A stretch of 64,000 nt of DNA from contig OX328102.1 in NCBI GenBank assembly GCA_946811185.2, positions 16,121,194-16,185,193 of the forward strand, given 5' to 3'. Each line of letters starts with the position of its first letter. Position 1 is the first letter of the stretch. A program made the position numbers and the translations under genes. Below, piece after piece: positions 10,201 through 20,697 of the stretch. The notes under the pieces were generated by a model. It searched no databases and had not been told where the DNA came from. It saw only the letters and a program-made list of their open reading frames with translations. Source of the stretch: Hippopus hippopus (Eukaryota; Mollusca; Bivalvia; Cardiida; Cardiidae).

Positions 10201-13200
10201 ATCCATGCTTTCCTGGAGTCTCTTTTACCAGTACTCTGCACAATTTTCTTTCCAAACCACTGGCTGCTTTCCCACATAATCATCGTTGAAACAATGGTTA
10301 GCGGTGGAAGGGGAATGAATCATGTCGCAGTGACTATCATCAATCCTCGGAAAGAAATTGGCTGAGCCAGGGGTCGTAGCCAGGGATCGAACCCTGGACC
10401 CCGTGTTCTCAAGTCCTGCACGCTACCGACTGAGCTACCGGGGCTCGGTATTTTCCTTGCTTGTCCGGAGCAAAACTTTGTCATCTTAAGTAGGAATGAC
10501 TTGAAATATGGTATGCTTATTTGTTGCAATATTTGGAAGTGCAGTGCACAAGAATTGTAACTCTACCTCGTGCTGTCTTTGAGTTATTTCCCTTTGATCG
10601 TCATTTTTACAGCATTTAGTGCTTGTCCGGAATATAACTTTGTCATCTCAAGTCAAAACGACTTCAAACTTGGTATGCATGTTTGTTGCAATATTACGGA
10701 GTACGGTGCACAAGAACAATAACTCTACCTAGCGCGGATTTTGAGTAATTCCCCTTTAATCTTCATTTTTACAGTATTTCTTGCTTGTCCAGAACGGAAC
10801 TTTGAATTATCAAGTCAAGTTGACTTGAGACTTCGTAAACATGTTTGTTGCATTACCTGCCCTTTACAATTATTATTATACCCCCTCGACAACTGGCGGT
10901 GGGACGGGCGTATCATGGCGACAATTTGCTGCTCTTGTTTACAATGTTTTCAAAAGCCCTCTATGCACGGGAAACTAGGGATTTATGGCAAAAGCTTACC
11001 AAATGTGTCATCTGCAAATGCTTGGAATTTGGAAGAGCATAAAATTTTGTTGTCTGGTAAAGAGTTAAGTCTGCAGCTTTAAAACCTTTACCGTACAACA
11101 AAATTTAAGACTTGTGCCAATTGAAAGCAAGCTGCATACGACAAAATAAATGCTATTCAAAAATTGAAATTTCTGTTTGATATGGTTGAAAACATTGTGT
11201 GAGAAGGAGAAAATGTTGCCTACCAGCATTTTCTCCTTTTCCCACAATGTTTTCAAAAGCCTTCTGTTTCAGGGTCGCTAAAACTAGGGGTTGCGTCATA
11301 AAGGGTAAATGCTACATGAAATGTCTTTCTCCTGTTTCAGGCATGATTGCATTTATTGGTATTACTGCCTATTTCTTATCCCGACCCTCAATTGAAATAC
11401 AGTGGCAAGAGAAAGCGGTGTTCTCAGCTTTCTTTATGGGGGCCATCCTATGTCTGGGGTTTTCCTGGGTTTTCCACACAGTGTTTAATCACTCACAGAG
11501 AATTGGGAAACTTTTCAATAAGTAAGTACAAGTACCATAACCATATGTCAGAGATACTTACTTAACTCTTTACCAAACGACAAAATTTTAGACTTGTCCA
11601 AATTCAAAGCTTTTTTAAACTACAAATTACTGATGGTTCATATGACAGAATGTGTCCTTCATAGAGTAGAAAATAATGTGGGAAACGTTTTCAAAAGGCT
11701 TCTTTCCTAGAGTCGTTAAAACCCCCGGATTGTTTGGCAAGGGGTTAAAGTAGGAAATGAAAAATAAGTAAAAGAAAACTTGTAGAACATATTCCAGGAT
11801 AAGATGTTTTGAGTAATAAATTATTATCAATCTTACCTCTTGTTCAAATATAGCCATTTCAGATAAGTTTAGACTCTACATGTTTAACATTAAAAAAAAA
11901 ATCATACTGTTTTTATTTTTGTATTTTAGGTTGGACTATTGCGGCATAGCCTTCTTAACCATGGGTTCTTTTGTTCCTTGGTTATATTACAGTTTTTACT
12001 GCCGTCTTGGTGCAAAAATCACATATCTTGTACTCATATTTGTGCTTGGGACAGCGTGTATTATAGTTTCACTTTGGGACAAGTTCAGTGAACCAAGATT
12101 TAGATCTGTTAGAGCAGGTGAGTTGTGGATACTTTTTAAGTCTTAAATTTTTCTCCTTTTCCAACAGTGTTTAGTAGCTTTTCAAAGAAAAATTCCATCA
12201 TTTGAGCCACATTTAAATTGTCATCTGCAAATGCTTTGAATTTGGACAAGTCTACATTTAAGACTTAACCCTTTACCCTGGTTTTTACAACCCAGAGGAA
12301 GAAGCCTTCTGAAAACATTGTGGGAAAAGGGGAAAATGCTGGTAACCAACATTTTCTCCTTTTCCCACAGTGTTTTCTACTCTTCTAAAGTCAAGTTTCA
12401 ATTTTTGAGTCATGTTTATTTTGTCGTCTGCAAATGCTTTCAGTTTGGACAAGTCTAAAATTTTGTCATTTTGTAAAGAGTTAAGCCCTTTTCACAACTT
12501 TAATTGCCTCTAGGGTCAGTGTAGATCAAGAACAGTGCTTGATATATGTAGTCTGATCTTTGATCAGCACTGTTGGCTTCACTGAGACCTTCTGGACAAA
12601 AGCAACCTTGAAATTCAATTATTTCAGTCATACGGTTACATGTATTTCTGTATTGAAAAAGTCTATTAAAGTTATTCAGCGCCCTATAGATCAAAAATAT
12701 TGCAGACAGACATACAGACAGGAAAATATCGTTCAAATGATGGAATTTCAATTACAAAAAGTATGAAAAAAGCAGAAGTTTGTTGTGACCCTTTCATCTT
12801 TTTTTAGCATTGCTTATAATAGCCTCCTCGTAAAAACACAGGCTGATTTCGTCAAGAGCTTAAAGGCCCACCAGCTGCCAAACATAAACAACTTGGGGCT
12901 CAAATTGCAGACATGTTCATTCCAAACCATTTGAGAGTCTGATAATAAGTTACAGTGGCATCTTTGAAACTTACAGTTGCTGGCAGAAAAATGTATTGTA
13001 AAGCCAGAACAAAAGTTGCTATAATAATATCCATACGTTTAAATGGTATGAATTAAAGTTATATGCATTTTGATTACGACTAGTACCACATTGTATACTT
13101 TTGACCATTAGTATGCCTTAAAGACCCTGAAGAAGATGGCTTTTGAAAACATTGTGGGAAAAAGGAGAAAATGCTGGTAACCAGCATTTTCTATTTTTCC

Positions 13201-16200
13201 CACAATGCTTTCATTTTGTTACAGACAAATTCCATAGTTGGAGTCAAATTTAAATTGTCATCTGTCAAGGGGTTTAAATTGGACAAGTCTAAAATTTTGT
13301 CGTTTGATAAAGAGTTAAGAATATAAATTTTAACTCTATACCACACAGTCCTGAGTTTAAATGACCCTGAGGAAGAAACCTTTTGAAAACATTGTTGGAA
13401 AAGGAGTATATGCTGGTAACCAGCATTTTCTCCTTTTCCCACAATGTTTTCTACCAATCGAAGACAAATTTTATCATTTGAGCCATACTTAAATTGTTGT
13501 CCGCTAGAGCTTTGAATTTAAACAAGTCTCAATTTTTGGTGTGTGGTAAAGAGTTAATATTCATATATTTTGTAGGAGTTTTCATTGGCCTGGGACTGAG
13601 TGGGGTCATTCCAGCCCTCCATTTTGTGATTACTGATGGGTTTTGGCATGCTGTAAACAAAGCATCACTGGGCTGGCTGGCTTTAATGGCCGTCTTGTAC
13701 ATTGTCGGAGCTGTGATATATGCTGTGAGAATCCCAGAGAGATTCTTCCCCGGAAAGTTTGATATCTGGGTACGTTATCTTTGCATATAAACTGGTGAAA
13801 ATAATTTTATAATCTGAATCTGATACATTAACTCTTTAACAAAAAAAAAACCTGTTTTGAAACCTTGAAGATGAAGGGCTTTGAAAACACAATTTGAAAA
13901 GGAAAATGCTGTTAAACAGCATTTTCCCCATTTCCCACTGTATTTTCTTCCTTGACAAAGATAAATCACATCATTTGAGACACAGACAATTTATCATCTG
14001 CAAATGCTTTCGATTTGGAGAGGTCAATAATTTCCTTGTCTGGTAATTAATCCTTTCTCCACACTATTCCAAGTTATGATAACCCTGAAGATAAAGCCTT
14101 CAGAAAACATTGTGGGTAAAGGAGAAATTGCTGGTAAACAGCATTTTCTCCTGTTCCCACTATGTTTTCTACCCTGTCAAAGACATTCTGTCATTTGAGC
14201 CACAATTAAATTGTCATCTGCAAATGCTTTCAGACTGGAAAGGTCTACGTTTTTGTTGTTTGGTAAAGTCAATAAGACAGTGCAAAGACCTTATAGTATG
14301 TTGAAACTTCTTTTTCATCTATTTTATTCCCAAAACAAAAGCTAAAATCCACATACTTCTAAGGATAAAAGTTACATGCTCCCAAAGCCTTTTTGAATCA
14401 TATTTAGTTTATAAGGAGCCTCTACCCTACATTAAACAAACCTGAATTTTAATGGTCCTGATAAAGAATTCAGCATGCATTTTCTCCTTTTTCCATAATT
14501 TTTTCTACCTTTACAAAGACAATTCCTTTCTTTGCTTTAGATATACATGCATTTAATTCTTTTGTCTGTAAATGCTTTATGCTTGTAAGATTGTTCAGCC
14601 ATTGCTTTATCTCAGCCCTTTAACTGAATGACTGTGTTTATTTGGGCTTCTTAGGATTTTAGGAATGAAGTATGAAATTGTCAAACAGAATAGTATAGAT
14701 ATATTGTTTTGTACATTTTTAGCTCACCTGAGCATGAAGTGTTTAGGATGAGCTATTGTGATCACTCACCGTCCGTCGGCGTCCGTCCGTCGGCGTCCGT
14801 CCGTCGTCCGTCTGTCTGTTCACATTTTTTTGTTTACACTCTAGCACCTACAATTTTTTAGCCAATCAACACCAAACTTGGTCAAAATATATTTGACCAT
14901 AAGATCTTGGATGAGTTCAATTATGGGTCTAATTGGACCCGAACAACTGGAGTTATTTGCCCTTGAATTAGAAAAATTGCTATATTTGACTTTGTTTACA
15001 CTCTAGCATCTACAAATATCAACCAATCAGCACCAAACTTGTTCAAAACATATATGACCATAAGATCTCGGATGAGTTCGATTATGGGTCTAATCGGACC
15101 AGAACAACTGGCGTTACTTGCCCTTGAATTAGAACAATTGCTATATTTGACTTCGTTTACACTCTAGCATCTACAATTTTTAACCAATCAGCACCAAACT
15201 TGGTCAAAATATATATGACCATAAGATCTCGGATGAGTTCGGATAATGGGTCTAATTGGACGAGAATAACTGGAGTTATTTGCCCTTGAATTAGAAAAAT
15301 TGCTATATTTGACTTTGTTTACACTCTAGCATCTACAATTATTCACCAATCATCACCAAACTTGTTCAAAATATATATGACCATAAGATCTTGGATGAGT
15401 TCGATAATGGGTCTAATCGGACGAGAATAACTGGAGTTTTTTGCCCTTGAATTAGAAAAATTGCTATATTTGACTTTGTTTACACTCCAGCATCTACAAA
15501 TATCAACCAATCAGCAACAGACTTGGTCAAAATATATATGACCATAAGATCTCGGATGAGTTCGGATAATTGGACCAGAATGACCGGAGTTATTTGCCCT
15601 TGAAGTAGAAAGTTCTATAGAATAGTTCTTTGTCCGGAGCATAACTTTGTCATCTCCAGTCCGATTGACTTGAAACTTGGCATTTGTGTTTGTTGCAATA
15701 ATACGGAGTGCAGTGTGAAAGAACCACAACTCTACCTCGTACTGTCTATGAGTTTTTTCCCTTTGATCGTCATTTTTACAGCATTTTCTGCTTGTCTGGA
15801 ATATAACTTTGTCATCTCTAGCCTGAACATCTTCAAATTTGGTATGCATGATTGTAGAAAAATTACAGAGTGCAGTGCACAAGAACCATAACTCTTCCTA
15901 GCACAAATTTTGAGTTATTCCCCATTTGACCTTCATTTTTAGAGCATTTCTTGCTTGTCTGGAGCAAAACTTTGTCATCTTAAGTAGAAATGACTTGAAA
16001 TATGGTATGCTTATTTGTTGCAATATTTGGAAGTGCACTGCGCAAGAATTGTAACTCTACATCATGCTGTCTTTGAGTTATTTCCCTTTGATCGTCATTT
16101 TTACAGCATTTAGTGCTTGTCCTGAATATACATGTAACTTTGTCATCTCAAGTCAGAACAACTTCAAACTTGGTATGCATGTTTGTTGCAATATTACCGA

Positions 16201-16681
16201 GTACTGTGCGCAAGAACAATAACTACCTAGCGTGGATTTTGAGTAATTCCACTTTGATCTTCATTTTTACAGTATTTCTTGCTTGTCCGGAACAGAACTT
16301 TGAATTATCAAGTCAAATTGACTTGAGACTTGGTAAACATGTTTGTTGCATTACCTGCCCTTTGCAATTATTATACTTCCTTGACAACTGGCAGTGGGAC
16401 GGGCATATCTTGCGACAATCTGCCACTCTTGTTTCATTATCATTTGGCCTTGAACCTCAATATTTGGTATTTATCTTCATTGTAGACCTTTACTGCTTAG
16501 TACTCGGGTGAGCGGTATAGGACCATCATGGTCCTCTTGTTCTTTTCTTTTACAGTTTCAGAGCCATCAAATATTTCATGTGTTTGTGTTGGCTGCAGCT
16601 TTTGTGCATTACCATGGTATTACAGAAATAGCCAACTATCGTCTGACCTTCGGGGATTGTTTGACAACAGAATTCTTTTAA
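7028..16681 (+). CDS. ADIPOR: Adiponectin receptor (PAQR family), complete coding region in 6 exons
   Basis: Seven-transmembrane PAQR/HlyIII-family receptor with zinc-dependent ceramidase-like activity, in the plasma membrane with a cytoplasmic N-terminus. Coding exons are 7028-7228, 8570-8894, 11341-11521, 11930-12117, 13576-13769 and 16556-16681. The lengths sum to 1215 bp, giving 404 aa plus stop, and every junction has GT..AG and matching phase. The residues aligned to human ADIPOR1 zinc ligands His191, His337 and His341 and to Asp208 are H221, H367, H371 and D238, all offset by 30, so the active site is intact. Landmark strings include HTETGNIWTHLLG, GSFVPWLYYSFYC and RIPERFFPGKFDIW. The N-terminus is about 30 residues longer than human ADIPOR1 and has an acidic run (EEEEVEDDDDDD). 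A TTTCTTTTCAG acceptor before 6945 suggests a spliced 5' UTR. The sequence does not separate the ADIPOR1 and ADIPOR2 lineages. Confidence 0.96.
7395..7690 (+). mobile_element. Interspersed repeat, 5' part of a Helitron-like element
   Basis: Starts TTTTTAGCTCTGCTG with a GTTTTCGAAGAAAAC hairpin. The part from CAAAAACTTTGACATTT to GAAAATCAAGCA is repeated in diverged form at 18205-18370. It lies in ADIPOR intron 1. Confidence 0.45.
8310..8480 (-). mobile_element. Family A MITE, partial
   Basis: Central part partly repeated (AATGCTGGTAGAAG, AGATGCTGGTTACC). Right end TTTGGTAAAGGGTTAA at 8480. Confidence 0.7.
8570..8894 (+). CDS. ADIPOR: ADIPOR coding exon 2
   Basis: Residues 68-175 plus the first base of Gly176. 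It carries the acidic tract and the conserved juxtamembrane block (GWRVVHHNSLPNWLKDNDFL, then FRIHTETGNIWTHLLG) that opens the first membrane helix. The acceptor is TTTAATTTCAG and the donor is GTATTA. Confidence 0.95.
8988..9081 (+). mobile_element. Family A MITE, left-half fragment
   Basis: CCTTTCACTACACAAGCC to GGAAAAGGAGAAATATGCTGG, cut by the segmental duplication. Confidence 0.7.
9092..9663. repeat. Segmental duplication, copy 2
   Basis: 572 bp, same orientation as 4871-5447, inside ADIPOR intron 2. It interrupts a family A fragment on its left (8988-9081). Confidence 0.92.
9263..9492 (-). mobile_element. Family A MITE, full length
   Basis: Counterpart of 5042-5272 in the second duplicate. 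Confidence 0.88.
9719..10935 (+). repeat. Pearl-like tandem array, copy 1, split by a SINE
   Basis: Units of about 155-170 bp built on ATAACTTTGTCATCTC.AGT and TTTACAGCATTT. The order of variant units is the same as in 15613-16480, so the two are copies of one ancestral block. A SINE with target duplication interrupts this copy at 10136-10448. ADIPOR intron 2. Confidence 0.8.
10136..10448 (-). mobile_element. tRNA-derived SINE, RUDI-type core
   Basis: On the minus strand: a tRNA-like head with A box TAGCTCAGTCGG and B box GGGTTCGATCCC, then the mollusc RUDI core (GGCGTTAAACACC at the 3' side) and a CAATCAATCAATCAA tail. It is flanked by imperfect ~13-bp duplications (CATTTCTTTCTTG / TATTTTCCTTGCTTG), and the empty site is at 15945-15957. 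Confidence 0.88.
10941..11067 (+). mobile_element. Family A MITE, right-half fragment
   Basis: TCATCTGCAAATGCTTGGAATTT and GTCTGGTAAAGAGTTAA; palindrome lost. Confidence 0.65.
11079..11308 (-). mobile_element. Family A MITE, near full length
   Basis: TTAAAACCTTTACCGT to CATAAAGGG; its right end is 32 bp before ADIPOR exon 3. Confidence 0.85.
11341..11521 (+). CDS. ADIPOR: ADIPOR coding exon 3 (first zinc ligand)
   Basis: Completes Gly176 and encodes membrane helices 1-2, including FSWVFHTVF with H221, the equivalent of the ADIPOR1 zinc ligand His191. It ends within Lys236 at a GTAAGT donor. Confidence 0.96.
11562..11748 (-). mobile_element. Family A MITE with palindrome deleted
   Basis: Both TTAA ends intact but only 187 bp: AATAATGTGGGAAACGTTTTCAAAAGG joins the two flanks, so about 42 bp of the hairpin are gone. 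Confidence 0.88.
11930..12117 (+). CDS. ADIPOR: ADIPOR coding exon 4
   Basis: Starts within Lys236 and reads LDYCGIAFLTMGSFVPWLYY. D238 is the conserved Asp that positions the zinc-bound water in the family. It ends within Gly299 at a GTGAGT donor. Confidence 0.96.
12149..12268 (+). mobile_element. Family A MITE, right-half fragment
   Basis: TTTCTCCTTTTCCAACAG through TCATCTGCAAATGC to the TTAA shared with the next copy. Confidence 0.75.
12265..12484 (+). mobile_element. Family A MITE, near full length
   Basis: TTAACCCTTTACC to GTAAAGAGTTAA; belongs to the variant with AAAGTCAAGTTTCAATTTTT. Confidence 0.88.
12508..12572. mobile_element. Family D hairpin element, diverged
   Basis: GTCAGTGTAGATCAAGAACAG and TAGTCTGATCTTTGATCAGC. 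Confidence 0.7.
13115..13318 (+). mobile_element. Family A MITE, left end truncated
   Basis: Begins in AAAGACCCTGAAGAAG and ends GATAAAGAGTTAA. Confidence 0.82.
13330..13557 (+). mobile_element. Family A MITE abutting ADIPOR exon 5
   Basis: 228 bp, TTAACTCTATACC to GTGGTAAAGAGTTAA. Only 18 bp separate it from exon 5. Confidence 0.9.
13576..13769 (+). CDS. ADIPOR: ADIPOR coding exon 5
   Basis: Residues 299-363, from FIGLGLSGVIPALHF to ERFFPGKFDIW, covering helices 5-6. The acceptor (TTTTGTAG) lies only 18 bp after the end of a family A element (13330-13557). It ends in phase 0 at GTACGT. Confidence 0.96.
13828..14050 (+). mobile_element. Family A MITE, tandem unit 1
   Basis: Ends GGTAATTAA; the last TTAA is also the first of the next copy. 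Confidence 0.83.
14047..14273 (+). mobile_element. Family A MITE, tandem unit 2
   Basis: Head-to-tail with 13828-14050. Palindrome GGAGAAATTGCTGGTAAAC mutated. Confidence 0.82.
14418..14600 (+). mobile_element. Family A MITE, decayed
   Basis: GGTCCTGATAAAGAATTCAG, CATTTTCTCCTTTTTCC and TTGTCTGTAAATGCTTT. Confidence 0.6.
14717..15612 (+). repeat. Tandem array, five ~161-bp units
   Basis: Begins TTTTTAGCTCACCTGAGC and CGTCCGTCGGCGTCCG, then five units at strict 161-162-bp spacing (TGTTTACACT or close variant at 14831, 14993, 15154, 15316, 15477). Each unit has AACCAATCAGCACCAAACTT and ATATGACCATAAGATCT. Type found in bivalve Pearl/Helitron-like elements. ADIPOR intron 5. Confidence 0.8.
15613..16480 (+). 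repeat. Pearl-like tandem array, copy 2 (no SINE)
   Basis: Paralogue of 9719-10935 through GGTGGGACGGGC-like sequence at its end. It carries the empty SINE site CATTTCTTGCTTG at 15945-15957. Joined directly to the 161-bp array on its left. Confidence 0.8.
16556..16681 (+). CDS. ADIPOR: ADIPOR coding exon 6 (C-terminus, last two zinc ligands)
   Basis: Residues 364-404 and a TAA stop. It begins FQSHQIFHVFVLAAAFVHYH, with H367 and H371 equivalent to ADIPOR1 His337 and His341, then the short extracellular tail. The acceptor is TTCTTTTACAG. Confidence 0.95.
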   Translation, partial: FQSHQIFHVFVLAAAFVHYHGITEIANYRLTFGDCLTTEFF

Positions 16682-16881
16682 AGATGTACAAGTTTTCTTG
16701 AAAAACATTGATTCTGTAATCACGTTTAAAATGTTCAATTATTTAATTTAGGTGATTTTTCTCTCTTCAATCCATAAACTTTTTCCAAAACAGTCAAATG
16801 TTTTAATGTCTAGTTACTTGCATTTTCTTCTTTTTATTCTATCTGAGCAAAGACAATTCCTTCCTTTGACCTAAGCCAGCT

Positions 16882-17115
16882 GGAGTTTTAATAAACCATG
16901 GAGGAAGGCTTTTGAAAACCTTCTAGAAAAAGAAGAAAATACTGGGAACCAGCATTTTCTCCTCTTCCCACTATGTTTTCTACCCTTTCAAATAATTTGA
17001 CAAATCATGTCATTTGAAGAATATTACGGTATGTTAACTGCAAATACTTGTAATTTGGACTAAGTCTATAATAATTTGGACTAAGTCTATAATACTGTCA
17101 ATTGGTAATGAGTAA
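16882..17115 (+). mobile_element. Family A MITE with internal 24-bp duplication
   Basis: GGAGGAAGGCTTTTGAAAACC, palindrome, then TTTGGACTAAGTCTATAAT twice in tandem (about 17056-17094). Confidence 0.75.
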
Positions 17116-17167
17116 TCTGGACAGGTCTTAAATTTTTTCGCCCAGTAGAGTTTAGTTACAAGCTAAT

Positions 17168-17396
17168 TTAACTCTTTACCAAACGACAAAATATTAGACT
17201 GGTCCAAATTGAAAGCACTTGCAGACGACAAAATAAACGTTACTGAAAAATTGAAATTTGTTTCCAGCAGGGTAGAAAACACTGTGGGAAGAGGAGAAAA
17301 TGCTGGTTACCAGCATTTTCTCCTTTTCCCACAATGTTTTCAAAAGGCTTCTATCTCAGGGTCGTAAAAACCAGGGATTGTTTGGTAAAGGGTTAA
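17168..17396 (-). mobile_element. Family A MITE, full length
   Basis: 229 bp, TTAACTCTTTACCAAACG to TTTGGTAAAGGGTTAA. Confidence 0.92.
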
Positions 17397-17830
17397 GACA
17401 TCCAACAAATACATTTAGTAAAATGAAATGAAGAAAATTGAATGAAGGAAAGAAAAGGTTGTCTTTCTATTGACAACAAACCATTTTTAAAAAGTAGCAA
17501 TTTGTTTATTAATAAGCATTAATACCTTTTTGCACAATATTTTCAATAGCTGTCTACTGGTAAAAAATCTTACTATTCCTAAGGAAGAATTATTGCAAAC
17601 AAGTCTTCTTGAACAGTTCCTGCCAGTCATAAGCAATTGAATTAATCCTGATAAAATACAAGTATTATTTTTATTTGTTAAGTTTGAAGAATAGTGACCA
17701 TTTATCATGTTCATTACTTACTGAAATACACATTATTGTTTTAGCGTGTTCTTGAATGCTCATTTACCTTTCTTTATGTAATGCTTTTAACCTTTATAGA
17801 GCCTTTGAGAATTATAGCTGCCTTGGTGGC

Positions 17831-17887
17831 CAGTGTAGATCAAGATCAGACTGCACAAAATGTGCAGTCTGATCTTGATCTACACTG
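17831..17887. mobile_element. Family D hairpin element, perfect
   Basis: 57 bp: CAGTGTAGATCAAGATCAGA continuing to CTGCACA, loop AAA, exact complement. 27-bp arms without mismatch. Confidence 0.93.
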
Positions 17888-18204
17888 TCCCCTTTGATTT
17901 ATAAAGCACTGAAAATAAAGCAACCATGAAATTGCAAGTATTTGGGTCCTATTTTTGGACTGAAATTATCTGTTGGGTGTATTCTGCGCTCTTAGGGTTA
18001 ATAATCTTCTTTAAACGTCTCTTGGGGGGAAAAAACAGTGAAACTGTCGGAATTTACAGTCATTGAGCATTTGTTATTTGGTATCATGGAAACCTGCATA
18101 CAAAATCTTGAATCACCCTTTTCATTTGGTTTGTAAGTGTTGTCTGTCCATCTTATGAACTTTAAGCTCAGCTATTTCAAAGAAAAAATTAACTGTGCCA
18201 TTGT

Positions 18205-18370
18205 TGGCGTGCAAAAACTTGGACATTTAATTCGAACTTGAAAATGTTATTAATTATTAAAAAGAAAATCCATGCAACGAGGGCAAATAACCATCAAAGT
18301 ATTTTTGACAGAGTTACGGCCGTTTTTCAACTTAGAATTTTCACTGAAAATCAAGCAACTGCAGCCACGC
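18205..18370 (+). repeat. Diverged copy of the repeat at 7395-7690
   Basis: Shares AGGGCA.ATAAC.ATCAAAGTATTTTT and TTTTCAACTT.GAATTT with 7395-7690. Confidence 0.5.
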
Positions 18371-19694
18371 ATAGTCATCTACAAGCAGTGATCTTGTTTT
18401 TTGCATCTTGTCAAAAAAACTGTTGTTTCAGATTTTTTTTTGAGAATTTCAGGAAGCAATGGTAGTAGTGAAATGCATGTATTTGGCTTACAAATCATAA
18501 AGCAGAAGTATATTACCCATTTATTTTGGATGTCAGTTTTGAACTACTGTCTTCTCCATACGCAAGGTTATATGGAGTCACCTTTGACAACTTTGTTTTT
18601 CTCTGTGAAAGACAATTACAAAATTAGTTGTGGAAATACGTTCCTCTGCATTTGTTTGTAATACAAATATATAAAGCATTTGGTACTGCTAGACGTCTTA
18701 TGCTCTAGTCATTTAAAAAAACAAGGATTGTTACGATCACCGACAGTTTTCATTCAATTTCTTTTCTTCACACTGTGAAATCTCAAGTAATTCATTCACA
18801 AATAAGGACCTTACTGAAGGTTTTACAATATGTACATATTATCATTTTCATTGAACTGAATTATTTGATACAAGGTTTAGCTAGGCTAGGCATTACCATT
18901 CTTTTTTTCTGAGAAAATGAGTCTGTGAATTGACTAGAGTCATTTGAATAACATTTTTTCCTAACTACGAAAATTAGTATTTATTATGTTGAATGAAATT
19001 ATTTTGATGCTTTACCAAGAGTTACAAACTATACAGGCTCTTAATACTTTTCACATGGTGTTTTCTACATTATTCAAAGAAGACATTTTGCTTTGCTTCA
19101 AATATTTCCCCTGTAGTGTGGATTGCTTAAGTTGGTCTGAGGTAAAAAAAAAAAAATAATTATATGTATGGTAGTAGGTAAATGTAATCATCATTGTCTC
19201 TATGGCATAGTTTCTATGGCATCAGGATATCAAGCAAGAGGTCAAAGGTGTGAATTTAAGTGCCAGAGGGAGTATTTCTAATATGGCTGGTTTGTCAGCA
19301 GCTAATTTGTTAAATAAGAATTATGATTGCTGACTTTTCCATGTCATACTATAAATGTTAGACTGTTGAACTAAATGTGTCAGAAAAAAATAAATGTGTC
19401 GGTAAAAAGTATCTCATACATCAGATTTTGGCTTGCCCTTTCAAAAAGTATGATACCATACTAAACTGATAGTTCAATTTATTTTACCAATCTGCCTAAA
19501 ATTATGCAGAGATCAATTTTTGGTCTATCTTAAGGAACTGACCTGTAACTATACAGAGTAATTACAGTAGAAAAGTATCTGAAGCAAAAGAAATTAAATA
19601 GGGTTTTGAAGTGAATGGAAAACTCTGTTGATAAGAAAATAATTTTGGGTATGCAGTAATTCAGCTTTAACTGCAATGTCTCCAGAAGCTGTCT

Positions 19695-19921
19695 TCTAAA
19701 CCTTTTACCAAAAAATCCTGAGTTTTGATGACTGAGGAAGATGGCTTTTGAAAATATTTTGAGAAGAGGGGAGAATGCTGGTAACTAGCATTATCTAATT
19801 TTCCCACAGTGTGTTCTAACCTTTGAATGACAAGTATGTTCCGAGTGACATTCAGTTTGTCACCTGCAAATCCTTTCCACTTTGACAACACTAAAATTTT
19901 GTTGTTTGTTAAAGAGTTTAC
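19695..19921 (+). mobile_element. Family A MITE, decayed
   Basis: AAACCTTTTACCAAA to GTTAAAGAGTTT. Confidence 0.72.
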
Positions 19922-20152
19922 TCTTTATAATACATTTTCTGGACAGACAAAATTTTAGACTAGTCCAAATTAAAAGTATTTGCAGACAATGACTTAAATG
20001 GGGCTCAAACGACAGAATTGGTCTTAGAAAAGGTAGAAAACATTGTTTCAAAAGTAGAAATGGCTAGTTACTATCATTTTCTCCTGTTCCCACAATGTTG
20101 TCAAGAAATTGTTACCTTGAGTGTTTAATTTTTGGATTGTTCAGTAAAGTAT
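19917..20152 (-). mobile_element. Family A MITE, decayed
   Basis: Abuts the previous copy in opposite orientation; palindrome degraded (GGCTAGTTACTATC). Confidence 0.7.
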
Positions 20153-20579
20153 CAAGGTTTTGGGCTGGAGTTGATAATGAGTATTCTTGTTGAACTGTCC
20201 TTTTTGTTTTGATTGAAAATACTTGTAAATAGACCACCCACTACAGAATGGAAGATTGTTTGTTGTTGTTATTCCTAAAAAGTTTCCTACTGAAAGGATT
20301 TGTGGCAGGCAACTTTGAAAACATCCTTGTACAATGTGAATAATGAGAATATTTTATTGTTTCAAATACTTATAAAAACATTGAAACAAAAGAGAGAAGT
20401 CAATTGAAATGAGCCTTTCTCCTTTTGCCACAGTGTTTTCAAAATTGGTTTAAGGAGCCAGAAATTCATCAGTAGGAGGTTATGTGTCAACTTGTACAGC
20501 ATTTGAAAATAAAAAATCTGTTACAGTGTCATGATTGCAAGTACTTTATTATCGATCATCTACATAGTCCACAAATGCT

Positions 20580-20697
20580 GTAACTCTTTACTGGATGCCA
20601 AAAGTTTAGAATTGTCTATTTTGAAAGCATTTGCTAATTAAAAACTAAATGATGAGATTTGTCTTGAAAGACTAGAAAGCATTGTAGTTAACCCTTT
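20580..20697 (-). mobile_element. Family A MITE, left part
   Basis: TAACTCTTTACTGGATG to GAAAGCATTGTAG, interrupted by the next copy at its TTAA. Confidence 0.65.

Noticed and set aside
10370..10446. tRNA gene on the minus strand
   Set aside because: It continues into a SINE core with tail and target duplication, so it is a SINE head.
14717..15612. CRISPR-like regular repeats
   Set aside because: The unit is 161 bp with no separate spacers, in an animal intron; it is a tandem array.
16113..16511. 132-aa open frame, the longest with no recognised gene
   Set aside because: It is a read-through of the ~160-bp tandem units just before ADIPOR exon 6; repeated phrases follow the DNA repeat, not a protein domain.
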